A stretch of DNA of 64,000 bases, taken from Sulfuricurvum sp. GTDB lineage: Bacteria > Campylobacterota > Campylobacteria > Campylobacterales > Sulfurimonadaceae. Positions 53,406 through 63,266 of the stretch are shown one piece after another; position 1 is the first letter of the stretch; each line of letters starts with the position of its first letter. The notes beneath the pieces were generated by a model. It searched no databases. It had not been told where the DNA came from and saw nothing but the letters and a program-made list of their open reading frames with translations. The translations under genes and the position numbers were made by a program. The DNA lies in assembly GCA_024637295.1 (NCBI GenBank), contig JAGXFL010000002.1:62001-126000 (forward strand), written 5' to 3'.

Positions 53406-53476
53406 TTCTGAAAAAATGGTTTATTAATCATAGTGGAGGTACAATCTTCCCTTTATTTTTGTATCGGAGCCTCATT

Positions 53477-54439
53477 ATGGATCGTTTACGCCGAACACGC
53501 ATGAATCCTCACCTTAGATCACTGGTACGCGAAACGTACGTTCGTCCTGATGATTTTATTTATCCCCTTTTTGTTAAACCGGGGGAGGGGATCAAAACTG
53601 AAGTAGCGTCAATGCCGGGTGTGTATCAAATGAGTCTGGATGAGATACTAAAAGAGTGTGAACTACTAGAAGCACTCGGAATCCATTCGATCATACTTTT
53701 TGGAATCCCTGCCATTAAAGATTCGGTTGGATCGGATGCTTTGTGTGATCATGGGATTATTGCGACGGCAGTACGCGCTGTCAAACGGGCATTTCCAAAG
53801 ATGTTTGTGGTCACCGATCTTTGTTTTTGCGAATATACCGATCACGGGCATTGTGGCATATTGGATCATGTCCATGAAACGGTCGATAATGATCTGACAC
53901 TGAGCATTTCAGGTCAACAAGCACTCGTGCATGCACGTGCAGGTGCTGATATGATTGCGCCATCAGGGATGATGGATGGGATTATTACAACATTACGTGA
54001 CGCATTGGATGGTGGGGGATATCCCAATCTTCCTATTATGAGTTATTCGACGAAATTCGCGAGCGGTTATTATGGGCCATTTCGTGATGTGGCTGAGTCG
54101 GTTCCAAGTTTCGGAGATCGATCTACGTATCAAATGGATCCTGCAAATCGTCGTGAGGCAATACGTGAGAGTCTTTTGGATGAAGCGCAGGGGGCTGATA
54201 TCTTGATGGTCAAACCGGCTTTGGCGTATCTTGATATTATTCGAGATATTCGTGAAGCCTCCAATCTTCCATTGGCTGTCTATAATGTCAGCGGGGAATA
54301 TGCGATGCTAAAACACGCCGGAAATGCGGGATTGATTGATTACAACCGTGTGATGATGGAAACAATGATCGGATTCAAACGAGCCGGAGCTGATATCATC
54401 ATCAGTTACCATGCCAAAGAAGTGGCAGGATTGTTGTAA
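53477..54439 (+). CDS. hemB: Delta-aminolevulinic acid dehydratase (porphobilinogen synthase)
   Basis: 320 residues. It condenses two 5-aminolevulinate to porphobilinogen in heme synthesis, matching the cytochrome-rich gene content. The zinc-binding cysteine segment [15 protein letters not shown] and the two Schiff-base lysines ([12 protein letters not shown] and [10 protein letters not shown]) are present. The ATG at 53477 has GGAG seven bases before it and is preferred to the TTG at 53459. Confidence 0.96.
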   Translation: MDRLRRTRMNPHLRSLVRETYVRPDDFIYPLFVKPGEGIKTEVASMPGVYQMSLDEILKECELLEALGIHSIILFGIPAIKDSVGSDALCDHGIIATAVRAVKRAFPKMFVVTDLCFCEYTDHGHCGILDHVHETVDNDLTLSISGQQALVHARAGADMIAPSGMMDGIITTLRDALDGGGYPNLPIMSYSTKFASGYYGPFRDVAESVPSFGDRSTYQMDPANRREAIRESLLDEAQGADILMVKPALAYLDIIRDIREASNLPLAVYNVSGEYAMLKHAGNAGLIDYNRVMMETMIGFKRAGADIIISYHAKEVAGLL

Positions 54440-54481
54440 TTATTTTATGATATGATTGTTTTTTGAAAATGAGGAATTAGA

Positions 54482-55405
54482 GTGAGACATTTTTTGACGT
54501 TGAAGGACTATACGAAAGAGGAAATCTTAGAGATAGTTGATTTAGCATTAGCCATAAAAAAAGAGCAAAAGGCGAAAAAGCCGCATCCCTACTTAGCGGG
54601 ACAGACCCTTGCAATGATTTTTGAAAAAAGCTCAACACGTACGCGTGTTAGTTTTGAAGTGGGGATGTTTCAGCTGGGAGGACATGCATTATTTCTCTCA
54701 AACCGTGATATCCACCTTGGACGCGGAGAGCCGGTAAAAGATACGGCCCGCGTTATTTCTTCCATGTGTGATATGGTGATGATCCGTACCTATGAACACT
54801 CAAAGCTCGAAGAGTTTTCGAAATTTTCGGCTGTCCCAGTGATCAATGGCCTTAGCGACAGTTATCATCCGGTACAGCTTATTGCCGATTATATGACGAT
54901 GGTTGAGTGCGGACGCCATGTTGACCCTATCGTGGCTTACATCGGTGATGGGAATAATATGACTCATTCGTGGTTGATGCTAGCAGCAAAGCTTGGGTTC
55001 CAATTACGAGTAGCAACACCAGTAGGATATGAATGTGATCCTATTATCGTGACAGAGGCAATCGAATTAGCAAAACAAAGCGGTGCAAAAATCTCTTTCA
55101 CTAATGATCCAAAAGTTGCGGTATCGGGTGCTACAGTAGTGACAACCGATACGTGGATATCAATGGGGCAAGAAGAAGAAAAAGCACAGCGTATTGCTGA
55201 TTTTAAAGGTTATATTGTTGATGATGCATTGATGGCTTTGGCAGATACGTATGCTATTTTCTTGCATTGTTTACCGGCATATCGTGAAGTAGAAGTGAGC
55301 GAATCGGTGCTGGAGGGGAATAAAAGTGTGATTTTTCAAGAGGCGGAAAATCGTCTACATGGACAAAAAGGGCTTATGGTCTGGTTGGATCGTCACCGTA
55401 AGTGA
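54482..55405 (+). CDS. argF: Ornithine carbamoyltransferase
   Basis: 307 residues starting with GTG after GAGGAA. It makes citrulline from ornithine and carbamoyl phosphate in arginine synthesis. The carbamoyl phosphate motif [23 protein letters not shown], and the HCLPAYR ornithine motif are clear. It follows hemB by 42 bases and may be co-transcribed. A CGTCAC/GTGACG hairpin spans the stop codon (55391-55407). Confidence 0.96.
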   Translation: MRHFLTLKDYTKEEILEIVDLALAIKKEQKAKKPHPYLAGQTLAMIFEKSSTRTRVSFEVGMFQLGGHALFLSNRDIHLGRGEPVKDTARVISSMCDMVMIRTYEHSKLEEFSKFSAVPVINGLSDSYHPVQLIADYMTMVECGRHVDPIVAYIGDGNNMTHSWLMLAAKLGFQLRVATPVGYECDPIIVTEAIELAKQSGAKISFTNDPKVAVSGATVVTTDTWISMGQEEEKAQRIADFKGYIVDDALMALADTYAIFLHCLPAYREVEVSESVLEGNKSVIFQEAENRLHGQKGLMVWLDRHRK

Positions 55406-55407
55406 CG
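55391..55407 (+). terminator. Hairpin over the argF stop codon
   Basis: CGTCAC (55391-55396) pairs with GTGACG (55402-55407), loop of 5, followed by ATAGTTTTAG. The TGA stop is in the right arm. Weak T-tract. Confidence 0.45.
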
Positions 55408-55413
55408 ATAGTT

Positions 55414-55617
55414 TTAGTTCATTTCAACTTTAATTAGTAAATCATTGCCTTCTTCGACAACCGCAAAACGGTGCTTACGGCAAAATGTTTCATTCATCTC
55501 TTCTGCCCAATCCTGAGCCTCTACTAATGCATCGTCTTTATTATCAAATGCTTTGATTGTCGGCATTCCGCTACGCTTAAAACACCCACATTCTTTTTCG
55601 ATACGTACATTGAACAT
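55414..55617 (-). CDS. Small conserved cysteine-containing protein
   Basis: 67 residues with CGCF near the N-terminus (10-13), a second Cys in ETFCRKHRF, and an alternating strand-helix-strand pattern ending in VVEEGNDLLIKVEM. A GGGAGAA ribosome binding site precedes the ATG. I do not recognise the family for certain; it looks like a conserved Campylobacterota hypothetical. It is convergent with argF. Confidence 0.65.
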   Translation of the reverse strand: MFNVRIEKECGCFKRSGMPTIKAFDNKDDALVEAQDWAEEMNETFCRKHRFAVVEEGNDLLIKVEMN

Positions 55618-55758
55618 AATGAGTTCTCCCTAATGTTTTTCGCAGTATAGTGATCAAAAATTAAAAAAATGGCACAAAAGATAAGCGAATGGAAACTAAA
55701 AGTTAACTTTAATTTTTAGTATTGATACATTATCAGGAGATATTATGCTCTATGTGGG

Positions 55759-55973
55759 TATAATTCGCTCAAATTTTTGGGTACCTTCGTAAGTCTTTAT
55801 AAAAATAAAGTTTTACAAAGGTACCTTCCATGGTAGAGATCCAGATTTATGATCTCTGAAAATTTTCTGCCCAATTAGAGGGTCAAGATACAACGTCATA
55901 GCCGCACAGCATAGTAACATGGGCTTTTTAGGGACCATCTTTAATAAGATTAAGATGCGTAGTCCCTTTTTTT
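55759..55973 (+). ncRNA. Structured leader RNA ending in an intrinsic terminator, before a DEAD-box helicase
   Basis: TATAAT (55759-55764) gives a transcript start near 55771. Hairpin 1 (55780-55825) stacks GGTACCTT/AAGGTACC, GTAA/TTAC and CTTTAT/ATAAAG. Hairpin 2 is AGAGATC (55835-55841) with GATCTCT (55851-55857). A longer pairing joins GCCCA (55869-55873) with TGGGC (55920-55924). A terminator follows: AGGGAC (55930-55935)/GTCCCT (55962-55967) with inner ATCTT/AAGAT and seven T (55967-55973). The helicase ATG is at 56005. It is either a cis-acting attenuator leader or a separate small RNA of about 200 nt. Confidence 0.6.
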
Positions 55974-56004
55974 GCCGGCATGGCGTATTAATTAAAGGTA
56001 ATTT

Positions 56005-57621
56005 ATGAGTACAATAGAAATCGACGAAAATGCAGCAAATCTTGGAACATTTGCAGACTTTGGTCTTCGCAGCGAAATTATGCAAAGCATCACACATGCT
56101 GGATTTACAGTTCCAAGCCCTATCCAATCAATGGTCATTCCTGTTATTATGCAAGGTCGTGACGTTGTAGGACAAGCACATACAGGTACGGGTAAAACAG
56201 CGGCATTTGGTTTGCCGGCATTGAACAAAATGCATTTAAAAGGTGGAATCGAAGTTCTAATCGTTACACCAACACGTGAACTTGCGAATCAAGTAAGTGA
56301 CGAAATTTTCAAATACGGTAAACACCTTGGTGTCCGTACCGTGACTATTTATGGCGGAAGTTCTTATAACCGTCAAATTGATTTGATCGAGCGTGGCGCA
56401 CAAGTTATTATCGCTACACCAGGACGTTTGTTGGATATGCTTAGCCGCAATATGCTTAAAGGTTTTGCTCCATCAACGGTTATTTTGGATGAAGCGGATG
56501 AGATGTTGGATATGGGCTTCTTGGATGATATCAATGAAATCTTCAGCTACCTTCCAACAGAGCGTCAAACATTGCTCTTCTCAGCAACAATGCCAATGCC
56601 TATTAAAAAGCTTGCAGAGCGTATCTTAGTTGATCCATTCTTTGCATCAATCACACGCGAAGAAACAACTAATACAGATATTACACAGCAGTACTATGTT
56701 ATCGAAGAATCTGAGCGTGATGATGCGATTATCCGTTTGATGGATGCTGAAGATGCAAAGAAAACGGTTGTTTTCTGCCGTACGAAAAAAGAGGTTGATC
56801 GTCTTTCGAATGTCCTTTCAGCTGCCGGTTATTCGGCTAAAGGTCTTCATGGAGACATGGAGCAGCGTCAGCGTGAAAGCGTTATCAAGGGTGTAAAATC
56901 CGATGCATTTGATGTATTGATCGCGACAGACGTTGCAGCACGCGGTTTGCATATCGATGATATCACACACGTCTTTAACTACCATATTCCTTTTGATCCT
57001 GAGAGTTATGTACACCGTATTGGACGTACAGGACGTGCGGGTAAAAAAGGGGTTGCGATTACTTTGGTAACACCGATTGAATTCAAAGAGCTTCAGCGTA
57101 TTAAATCTAAAGTTGGTACAACAATGGAGCATGCATACATTCCAAGCAAGCTTGATGTTAAAGAAGCCCAAATCAACCGCCTTGTTGCAGAGATCGAAAA
57201 ACAGCATGTAAATGACATCGCACACAAAGTATTGGATGTTCTAAAGCAGGATTTTGACCAAGAGCAGATTGCTTATAAATTAATCTCTTTACTTATGGAG
57301 CGTAATACGGTTCAAGGACCAAACAATATTGGTATTTCTGCAGAGCGCATGGAAAAAATCCTTAGCAATCTTGCAAACAGTCATGACCGTGGCGGTAATC
57401 GTGGCGGAGGATACCGTGGTAATCGTAGTGGTGGTGGATACCGTGGTAACAATGACCGCAATGCTAGTGGCGGTGATCGTGGCGGCAACAGCGGCGGCGG
57501 ATACCGTGGTAACAATGATCGTAATGCAAGCAGCGGTGATCGCAGCGGTGCAGATCGCGGAGACCGTTCACGCAGTTTCAGCGGCCAAAACCGTTCAGCT
57601 AGCAGTAAGCCTAGAAGCTAA
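56005..57621 (+). CDS. DEAD-box ATP-dependent RNA helicase with RGG-type tail
   Basis: 538 residues. Q-motif region, motif I AHTGTGKTAAFGLP, PTRELA, DEAD box in ILDEADEMLDMGF, SATMP, and the C-terminal motifs ATDVAARG and HRIGRTGRAG are complete. A linker region (about 375-460) is followed by a Gly/Arg/Asn-rich tail with repeated GGGYRGN units (about 462-538), likely an RNA-binding tail. It resembles RhlE/CsdA-type enzymes that unwind RNA in ribosome assembly and decay, often cold-induced. The long structured leader suggests post-initiation control. Its end overlaps the convergent HIT gene by 27 bases. Confidence 0.93.
   Translation: MSTIEIDENAANLGTFADFGLRSEIMQSITHAGFTVPSPIQSMVIPVIMQGRDVVGQAHTGTGKTAAFGLPALNKMHLKGGIEVLIVTPTRELANQVSDEIFKYGKHLGVRTVTIYGGSSYNRQIDLIERGAQVIIATPGRLLDMLSRNMLKGFAPSTVILDEADEMLDMGFLDDINEIFSYLPTERQTLLFSATMPMPIKKLAERILVDPFFASITREETTNTDITQQYYVIEESERDDAIIRLMDAEDAKKTVVFCRTKKEVDRLSNVLSAAGYSAKGLHGDMEQRQRESVIKGVKSDAFDVLIATDVAARGLHIDDITHVFNYHIPFDPESYVHRIGRTGRAGKKGVAITLVTPIEFKELQRIKSKVGTTMEHAYIPSKLDVKEAQINRLVAEIEKQHVNDIAHKVLDVLKQDFDQEQIAYKLISLLMERNTVQGPNNIGISAERMEKILSNLANSHDRGGNRGGGYRGNRSGGGYRGNNDRNASGGDRGGNSGGGYRGNNDRNASSGDRSGADRGDRSRSFSGQNRSASSKPRS
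57403..57560 (+). repeat. Imperfect repeats encoding the RGG-type helicase tail
   Basis: GGATACCGTGGTAA recurs at about 57409, 57438 and 57498, each time followed by AAT-rich codons (NNDRN). The units vary at wobble positions, so this is coding repetition and not a simple tandem duplication. Confidence 0.7.
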
Positions 57622-57972
57622 TATCGCTTTTAGATCTTCAATAAATGGCTCCATCGGAGCTATTTTTACATCTCCAATTCTCTGCTTTACCCCCCACATC
57701 GGTTCCGGAAAATAACTATCACCTTCAAATCGTGCCATAATATGCCAATGGACTTGAGGAAGCATATTCCCAAAAGAAGCTATGTTGACTTTTGTAGGTA
57801 TGAAATAGTTGATCATTGCTTTTTCAATAATATCAAGAGCTTCCCAGATATTTTCTTTTTCATCACGACTGCATTGGGAGAATTCTTTTCGGGGAGCTTG
57901 GGTGAAAACTTTTAGCCAGGGGATTTCACTCTCATGAATTTCAATGTAAATAAGGGAGTTGGAGTAGATCAT
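57595..57972 (-). CDS. HIT-family hydrolase-like protein
   Basis: 125 residues. The histidine-triad region reads QVHWHIMARFEGD (a degenerate HxHxH with the third His replaced by Met-Ala), preceded by the family's KVNIASFGNMLP strand. It resembles the HIT subgroup found next to other genes in Campylobacterota; nucleotide hydrolysis is inferred and the missing third His makes it uncertain. Convergent with the helicase gene. Confidence 0.75.
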   Translation of the reverse strand: MIYSNSLIYIEIHESEIPWLKVFTQAPRKEFSQCSRDEKENIWEALDIIEKAMINYFIPTKVNIASFGNMLPQVHWHIMARFEGDSYFPEPMWGVKQRIGDVKIAPMEPFIEDLKAILASRLTAS

Positions 57973-58009
57973 GTCGAACCTTTAAAAAGATTCGATAGTG
58001 TAGCAATAT

Positions 58010-59008
58010 TTAGATACTTTTTCCTGCAAAAGGGACGAGCGCGCTTCCCCATGTTAATCCGCCGCCAAAAGCATCAAGGAGCATTAAGTCTCCCTCTTTC
58101 AATCGACCTGACTCATAGATGTCATTGATTGCCATTGGAATGGAGGCACCAGAAGTATTGCCATATTTTTCAACGGTTAATACAACTTGGCTTTCTTCTA
58201 ATTCCAAGGCATCACCTACCGCTTTTATGATACGGTAATTGGCTTGATGAGGGACAAAATGTTTAATATTGGATGATGGGATATTATTTTCTTTCAAAAT
58301 AGCTACAACATCATTAGTAAGCGTTCTAACAGCAACTTTGAACGTTTCATTTCCCTTCATTTTCATAAAGCAGCTTGCAGATTCACGGTCAAGCTCGTCA
58401 TGTGCTGAACCGCTTCCACCATTAGGGGTCATTAGAAGGTCGGCAAAACTGCCATCGGAACCTGTGTGAATGTCAATAATCGCTTTTTCTTTATCTTCAG
58501 TAGCACTTACAATAGCAGCACCCGCACCGTCACCGAACAATATACACGTACCACGATCCGTATAATCAGTGATGGCGCTGAGTTTTTCAGCACCGATTAT
58601 AAGGACATTTTTTTTCATTCCTGATTCTACAAAAGCTTTTGCAATACTCAGTGCATATACAAAACCGGTACATGCAGCAGAGATGTCAAAAGCGGTTACT
58701 TTATCAAGACCAAGCTTGGTTGCAATGATAGTAGCCGTTGAGGGCATACAAAAATAATCGGGAGAAATAGTAGCACAGACGATCAAATCAATTTGTGATT
58801 TTTCTAATCCAGAGCGATCGATAGCGATTTGGGCAGCTTTAGCCCCCATATCACTTGTCGTTTCACCCGCAGCAGCAATATGCCGTTCTTTGATTCCGGT
58901 ACGTTTAAAGATCCATTCATCCGTGGTATCGACCATGGTCTCAAGATCAAAATTAGTAAGGATTTTTGATGGAACATAAGCTCCGATGGAGCAAAGCGCA
59001 GCGTACAT
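58010..59008 (-). CDS. fabH: 3-oxoacyl-[acyl-carrier-protein] synthase III
   Basis: 332 residues. It starts fatty-acid elongation from acetyl-CoA and malonyl-ACP. The catalytic Cys is C113 in ISAACTGF; His and Asn are in [11 protein letters not shown] and [12 protein letters not shown]. It follows plsX by 28 bases in the conserved yceD-rpmF-plsX-fabH order. Confidence 0.96.
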   Translation of the reverse strand: MYAALCSIGAYVPSKILTNFDLETMVDTTDEWIFKRTGIKERHIAAAGETTSDMGAKAAQIAIDRSGLEKSQIDLIVCATISPDYFCMPSTATIIATKLGLDKVTAFDISAACTGFVYALSIAKAFVESGMKKNVLIIGAEKLSAITDYTDRGTCILFGDGAGAAIVSATEDKEKAIIDIHTGSDGSFADLLMTPNGGSGSAHDELDRESASCFMKMKGNETFKVAVRTLTNDVVAILKENNIPSSNIKHFVPHQANYRIIKAVGDALELEESQVVLTVEKYGNTSGASIPMAINDIYESGRLKEGDLMLLDAFGGGLTWGSALVPFAGKSI

Positions 59009-59036
59009 AAATTGGCCTTTTGCGAATTGTAAATTA

Positions 59037-60026
59037 TTACTTATTTAAAGCTTCCAAGCGTGCTTCGATGTGTTCATTAACGCCTGTATTGACGTAATTG
59101 ATTGCTTGAAAAATGGCGTTTTTGATGGCTTTTGGATTACTTTTTCCATGTCCAACGATTGCACACCCTTTGATCCCTACCAATGGAGCACCACCGATTT
59201 CAGCATAATCAATCTCTTTTTTCAAACGAGCAAAGACTTTACGCATCAATAGTGCACCGGTAAGGGCAAAAGGAGATTTGCGCATAAACTGTTTAATGAA
59301 ATAGCTGATAGTCGTAGCGACACCTTCGGATGCTTTGAGGACAAGATTTCCAATAAACCCATCACACACGATGACGTCACAGGTAGAATCAAAGATATTG
59401 TTCCCTTCAACATTTCCAATAAAGCCCTCAGTCCCCTGAAGCAAGGCAAATGTTTCTTTAGTCACCTCATTACCTTTTGAGTCTTCTTCTCCGTTTGCAA
59501 GAAGACCCACACGAGGTGATTGGATTTTCATCATATCTTTCGCATAGGAGTGACCCATGATAGCAAACTGGAACAGATGCTCGGGTTTACAATCAACATT
59601 GGCACCTGCGTCCATGAGCATGCTGCGTTTGCCATTTTTAGTGGGCATCAGTGTTACCAATGCAGGGCGCAATACGTGTTTAAGACGGCCAAGACGTAAG
59701 GTTGCAAGGCTCATAGTAGCACCACTGTGTCCAGCGCTGACTACTCCGTCTGCTTCACCGTTACGCACGAGCTCCATAGCGACATAGATTGAACTTTCTT
59801 TGCGCTTTAACGCATCGGTAGCCGCATCTCCCATATCGATAACATCATTTGCTTCTACAATCGAAATTTTACCTTTATAGCCCTTGGGTAACAAAGCTAA
59901 AATCTCATCTTTTTTACCGACGAGAATTGCTTCGAACTCTTTTGCTTTTAAAGCTTCTAGTGTTCCTTTTACAATTGGTTCGGGACCAAAGTCCCCTCCC
60001 ATTGCATCAATAGCAATCTTGATCAT
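59037..60026 (-). CDS. plsX: Phosphate acyltransferase PlsX
   Basis: 329 residues. It converts acyl-ACP to acyl-phosphate for phospholipid synthesis. The N-terminal [18 protein letters not shown] and the [20 protein letters not shown] segments are family signatures. The gene begins three bases after rpmF stops. Confidence 0.96.
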   Translation of the reverse strand: MIKIAIDAMGGDFGPEPIVKGTLEALKAKEFEAILVGKKDEILALLPKGYKGKISIVEANDVIDMGDAATDALKRKESSIYVAMELVRNGEADGVVSAGHSGATMSLATLRLGRLKHVLRPALVTLMPTKNGKRSMLMDAGANVDCKPEHLFQFAIMGHSYAKDMMKIQSPRVGLLANGEEDSKGNEVTKETFALLQGTEGFIGNVEGNNIFDSTCDVIVCDGFIGNLVLKASEGVATTISYFIKQFMRKSPFALTGALLMRKVFARLKKEIDYAEIGGAPLVGIKGCAIVGHGKSNPKAIKNAIFQAINYVNTGVNEHIEARLEALNK

Positions 60027-60029
60027 CGA

Positions 60030-60179
60030 TTATTTATACTCACCGGTAGTCGGGTTGACAAAGTGAGACAATTTATACGTGCCGTCTTTGTCTTTTACAG
60101 GACGAGCAAGTGAAATTTTATAGTGAGTTCTACGTTTCGCTGCGCGAGTGTGACTCACTCTTCTTTTAGGTACTGCCAT
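60030..60179 (-). CDS. rpmF: 50S ribosomal protein L32
   Basis: 49 residues beginning [17 protein letters not shown] and ending GEYK, the typical L32 N-terminus. It lacks the four zinc-binding cysteines seen in some L32 paralogs. It sits between yceD and plsX, three bases before plsX, as in many bacteria. Confidence 0.97.
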   Translation of the reverse strand: MAVPKRRVSHTRAAKRRTHYKISLARPVKDKDGTYKLSHFVNPTTGEYK

Positions 60180-60217
60180 CGTTATAGTCCTTTCTGTTTA
60201 AATTTAGATAGTGAACA

Positions 60218-60592
60218 TTAAAACTCTTGTTCTAATGTCTTTCCTTCACAATTTGAGCAACAAAAATAGTCACTCTTGATCAATTCAAGTTCTGAACTAA
60301 AAAGTTCATCCAAGTCGATTACCGAATTCTCAATTTCTACAATTTCTAGCTCACGATCATTTTCGTGAACTTCACCGTCTGCAAGGTAGAATGAAACTTC
60401 CTCATCCAAAGTGTTTTCAAAAACTTCAGCGCAGATATCGCAAGAAATAAAAATACTTCCCGTTATTGTACCGTTTAATTGGGCAATATTATGCTTTTTA
60501 TGAATAATTGTCCCTAAAAATAGTGCATTTTCTTCTCTTGCTTCAAATGCCATAGGCACTGAATTCAAGTGTTTAAACGGGATGATATTCAT
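60218..60592 (-). CDS. YceD/DUF177-family protein
   Basis: 124 residues with an all-beta core and two CxxC pairs (CDIC near residue 53 and CCSNC near the C-terminus). The family lies upstream of rpmF in most bacteria and is linked to 23S rRNA accumulation or rRNA processing. The ATG lies one base after the ndk stop. Confidence 0.85.
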   Translation of the reverse strand: MNIIPFKHLNSVPMAFEAREENALFLGTIIHKKHNIAQLNGTITGSIFISCDICAEVFENTLDEEVSFYLADGEVHENDRELEIVEIENSVIDLDELFSSELELIKSDYFCCSNCEGKTLEQEF

Positions 60593-61006
60593 TTACGAGA
60601 TCTCACGGCCTGAAAAGAAAAATGCGATTTCATTCTTTGCATTTTCAACTGAGTCACTTCCGTGAACAGCATTAGCATCAATGTTTTCAGCAAAATCAGC
60701 ACGGATAGTACCGGCTTCTGCTTCTTTAGGGTTTGTTGCACCCATCAAATCACGGTTTCTTTGAACAGCGTTTTCACCCTCAAGAACCGTAATAACAACA
60801 GGACCGCTTACCATGAAATCAACAAGGTCGTTGAAAAATGGACGCGCAGCGTGTACTGCGTAAAATGCTTCAGCGTCTTGACGGCTAAGCTGAACTTTTT
60901 TGGTAGCTGCGATTTTAAGACCATCAGTCTCAAAACGATCCAAAATTTTTCCAATAACACCCTTTGCTACGGCGTCTGGCTTGATGATTGATAATGTTTG
61001 TTCCAT
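60593..61006 (-). CDS. ndk: Nucleoside diphosphate kinase
   Basis: 137 residues. It equilibrates NTPs and dNTPs. [10 protein letters not shown] opens the protein, and the active-site His lies in NAVHGSDS (about 115). The ATG at 61006 has AGGAG six bases upstream, so it is chosen over TTG at 61009. It leads the run ndk-yceD-rpmF-plsX-fabH. Confidence 0.97.
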   Translation of the reverse strand: MEQTLSIIKPDAVAKGVIGKILDRFETDGLKIAATKKVQLSRQDAEAFYAVHAARPFFNDLVDFMVSGPVVITVLEGENAVQRNRDLMGATNPKEAEAGTIRADFAENIDANAVHGSDSVENAKNEIAFFFSGREIS

Positions 61007-61103
61007 CAATGCTCCTGTTTTATGTAGATAATAGAGCGGGATTATAGCGAAATAATAATTTGAATTAGATTAAAGATGGAGGAAGCGAGGTTTGAGAGGA
61101 AAT

Positions 61104-61121
61104 TTAAAGGGCAAAGCCCTT
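61104..61121 (-). terminator. Terminator after the ferredoxin gene
   Basis: AAGGGC/GCCCTT (61107-61112 and 61116-61121) with loop AAA, followed on the minus strand by a TTTAAATTT run. It lies just after the ferredoxin stop (61126). Confidence 0.6.
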
Positions 61122-61125
61122 CAAA

Positions 61126-61410
61126 TCAATCGATTACGTTTGCTTTTGACGAACGCATGTCGTCAGTGATATCATCACGGTGTGCTGGACTTTCACCGAT
61201 TGCATCCCATGTGATACAACCTTCTGTCGGACAAGCAGTTGCGCATGCAGGAGCATCGTGGTGACCTACACATTCAACACATTTGTCACCGTAAACGTAG
61301 TAAACTTCTTCACCTGTCGGATTATCATCCTCGTCTACGATTGCTTCTACTGGACACTCATCAATACAAGCGCCACAGTTAATACATGTGTCATTAATAA
61401 CTACTGACAT
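61126..61410 (-). CDS. fdx: 2[4Fe-4S] ferredoxin
   Basis: 94 residues. Cluster 1: CINCGACIDECP. Cluster 2 has the extended spacing CVECVGHHDAPACATACP, as in Allochromatium/YfhL-type ferredoxins. A C-terminal tail of about 30 residues follows (ESPAHRDDITD). It is a cytoplasmic low-potential electron carrier. Single-gene unit. Confidence 0.92.
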   Translation of the reverse strand: MSVVINDTCINCGACIDECPVEAIVDEDDNPTGEEVYYVYGDKCVECVGHHDAPACATACPTEGCITWDAIGESPAHRDDITDDMRSSKANVID

Positions 61411-61538
61411 GGAATTCTCCTCTAGATAATTTTAAATATGGGTAACTATAACAGAAGAGTTTTAAAGATACCTAAAAGAAGAAAGAGTTCGGCGGATTTA
61501 TTTAGTCAACTGTTACGATGTGAGAGGATTGTTTATAT

Positions 61539-62696
61539 TTAGAGTCCTAAATATAAACGAATCGCTTCTGCTTTATCTGTTTTTTCCCACGTAAATTCAG
61601 GTAGTTCGCGTCCAAAATGGCCATAGGCTGCCGTTTTCCGATAAATTGGACGTAATAGGTCGAGCGATTCAATGATCCCGCGCGGTGTTAGATCAAAGAG
61701 TTCTTTGATACAGGCTTCAATTTTTTCTTCGGCAACCACAGAAGTTCCATGAGTATTGACCATTATGGAGATAGGTTGCACTACACCAATGGCATAAGAG
61801 ACTTGGATAGTTGCACGCTCACATGCCCCCGAAGCAACCAGATTTTTGGCGACATAGCGAGCGGCATATGCAGCTGAACGGTCTACTTTGGTAGGATCTT
61901 TTCCGCTAAATGCCCCACCGCCGTGCGGGCAAGCCCCGCCGTAGGTGTCAACAATGATTTTACGTCCTGTAAGTCCGGCATCACCTTGCGGTCCGCCAAT
62001 GACGAATTTACCGGTTGGATTGATATGATAAATAATGTTTGGGCTCATGAGATCACGAGGTATGACCTGTTCAATGACTTCTTTGATGACATCGGCATGT
62101 AATTTTTCTTGAGATACTTCAGGAGCATGCTGTGTTGAGATGACAACGGTTTCTACGGATACCGGCTTATCATCTACATAACGGACACTTACTTGGGTTT
62201 TTCCATCAGGTCGAAGATACGGAATGATCCCTTCTTTGCGTACTTGTGCCAAGCGTTCAGCAAGTCGGTGTGAGAGATAGATTGGCAATGGCATCAAGAC
62301 ATTTGTTTCACGGCAAGCATATCCAAACATAAGTCCCTGATCGCCGGCTCCAATTTCTCCGTCTGCTTGATCAACGCCTTGATTGATGTCGGGAGATTGT
62401 TCGCCGATTCCGTTAAGTACTGCTGCAGCACGGTAATCAAATCCGTAGGTTGCATCCGTATAGCCGATCTCACGGATGACTTGGCGTGCGATTTCTTGCA
62501 TTGGGGCATAAGCGGTTGTTTTAAGCTCACCCGCAATGACACAAAAGCCATTGGAGACAAGGGTTTCACATGCCACGCGTGCTTTTGGATCATGCTCAAT
62601 AATGTAATCCAAAATGGCGTCGCTTATTTGATCGGCCATTTTGTCCGGGTGCCCTTCTGTGACGGATTCGGAGGTGAAAATATATTCTTTTGGCAT
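61539..62696 (-). CDS. metK: S-adenosylmethionine synthetase
   Basis: 385 residues. [21 protein letters not shown] in pieces at the N-terminus, [12 protein letters not shown], and [19 protein letters not shown] with the P-loop-like segment are clear. It makes SAM from methionine and ATP. AAAGGTTCC precedes the ATG. Confidence 0.97.
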   Translation of the reverse strand: MPKEYIFTSESVTEGHPDKMADQISDAILDYIIEHDPKARVACETLVSNGFCVIAGELKTTAYAPMQEIARQVIREIGYTDATYGFDYRAAAVLNGIGEQSPDINQGVDQADGEIGAGDQGLMFGYACRETNVLMPLPIYLSHRLAERLAQVRKEGIIPYLRPDGKTQVSVRYVDDKPVSVETVVISTQHAPEVSQEKLHADVIKEVIEQVIPRDLMSPNIIYHINPTGKFVIGGPQGDAGLTGRKIIVDTYGGACPHGGGAFSGKDPTKVDRSAAYAARYVAKNLVASGACERATIQVSYAIGVVQPISIMVNTHGTSVVAEEKIEACIKELFDLTPRGIIESLDLLRPIYRKTAAYGHFGRELPEFTWEKTDKAEAIRLYLGL

Positions 62697-62747
62697 AAGG
62701 AACCTTTATTAAAATTGATTCTAGAAATAATATTTGAAGATAGGGGA

Positions 62748-63203
62748 TTATAGCGAATCGGTTTTTAAAAAATCTCTTTCCCAAAAAAAATCGATCCAAT
62801 CAGTTGCTTCATGCAGTGAAAAATCAGGCTGTATGAGTGCAGTTTGTTTGGTGAAAATCGAAGCACTGGCAAAAGAAACATGAGGATGGCGTTGTTGTAA
62901 TATCGGAATCAAGGCATTGAGTGTTTTACCGCTATCGACAATATCATCAACAATTAAGACTCTATTGGAGTATGTAAAATCGCATTCTCCAAAGATAGAT
63001 ACGGCTTCACGCTGTTGGGCATGATCGTAACTCTCACAACGCAAAGATTGAAGATTGCGGATATTTAACGCCATAGAGAGTGCATGTCCTACCGTCATCC
63101 CTCCACGTGCTATGGCAAGAAGGGTGTCAGGTTTAAATACGGTACATTTATCAGCAAGCTCTAAAATATCAATTTTAAAACGATTATAGTCATAGTAAAT
63201 CAT
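62748..63203 (-). CDS. Phosphoribosyltransferase
   Basis: About 151 residues. The PRPP-binding motif VLIVDDIVDSGKT and the LLAIARGGMTVGHALS segment define a type I PRTase, close to xanthine/hypoxanthine-guanine phosphoribosyltransferases (Gpt/Hpt). The ATG at 63203 is preferred to the GTG at 63227 from homology of the opening. It is divergent from der; the purine salvage role is inferred. Confidence 0.8.
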   Translation of the reverse strand: MIYYDYNRFKIDILELADKCTVFKPDTLLAIARGGMTVGHALSMALNIRNLQSLRCESYDHAQQREAVSIFGECDFTYSNRVLIVDDIVDSGKTLNALIPILQQRHPHVSFASASIFTKQTALIQPDFSLHEATDWIDFFWERDFLKTDSL

Positions 63204-63233
63204 ATAACAATCATAACATAAGCCCACCTATGA

Positions 63234-63239
63234 TATAAT
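63234..63239 (+). promoter_or_regulatory. -10 element upstream of der
   Basis: TATAAT, 28 bases before the TTG start of der, in the short divergent space between der and the phosphoribosyltransferase gene. Confidence 0.45.
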
Positions 63240-63266
63240 AAAAAACTTATTAACAAAAGGGTTTAA

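Noticed and set aside
55813-56127. 104-codon open frame on the minus strand before the DEAD-box helicase gene
   Set aside because: It lies antisense to the helicase start and the structured leader, has no ribosome binding site, and its composition (many Cys, no pattern) is not protein-like.
57391-57621. Possible CRISPR-like or tandem repeat array
   Set aside because: The repeats are coding, irregular in length and differ at wobble positions; no spacers of uniform length exist.
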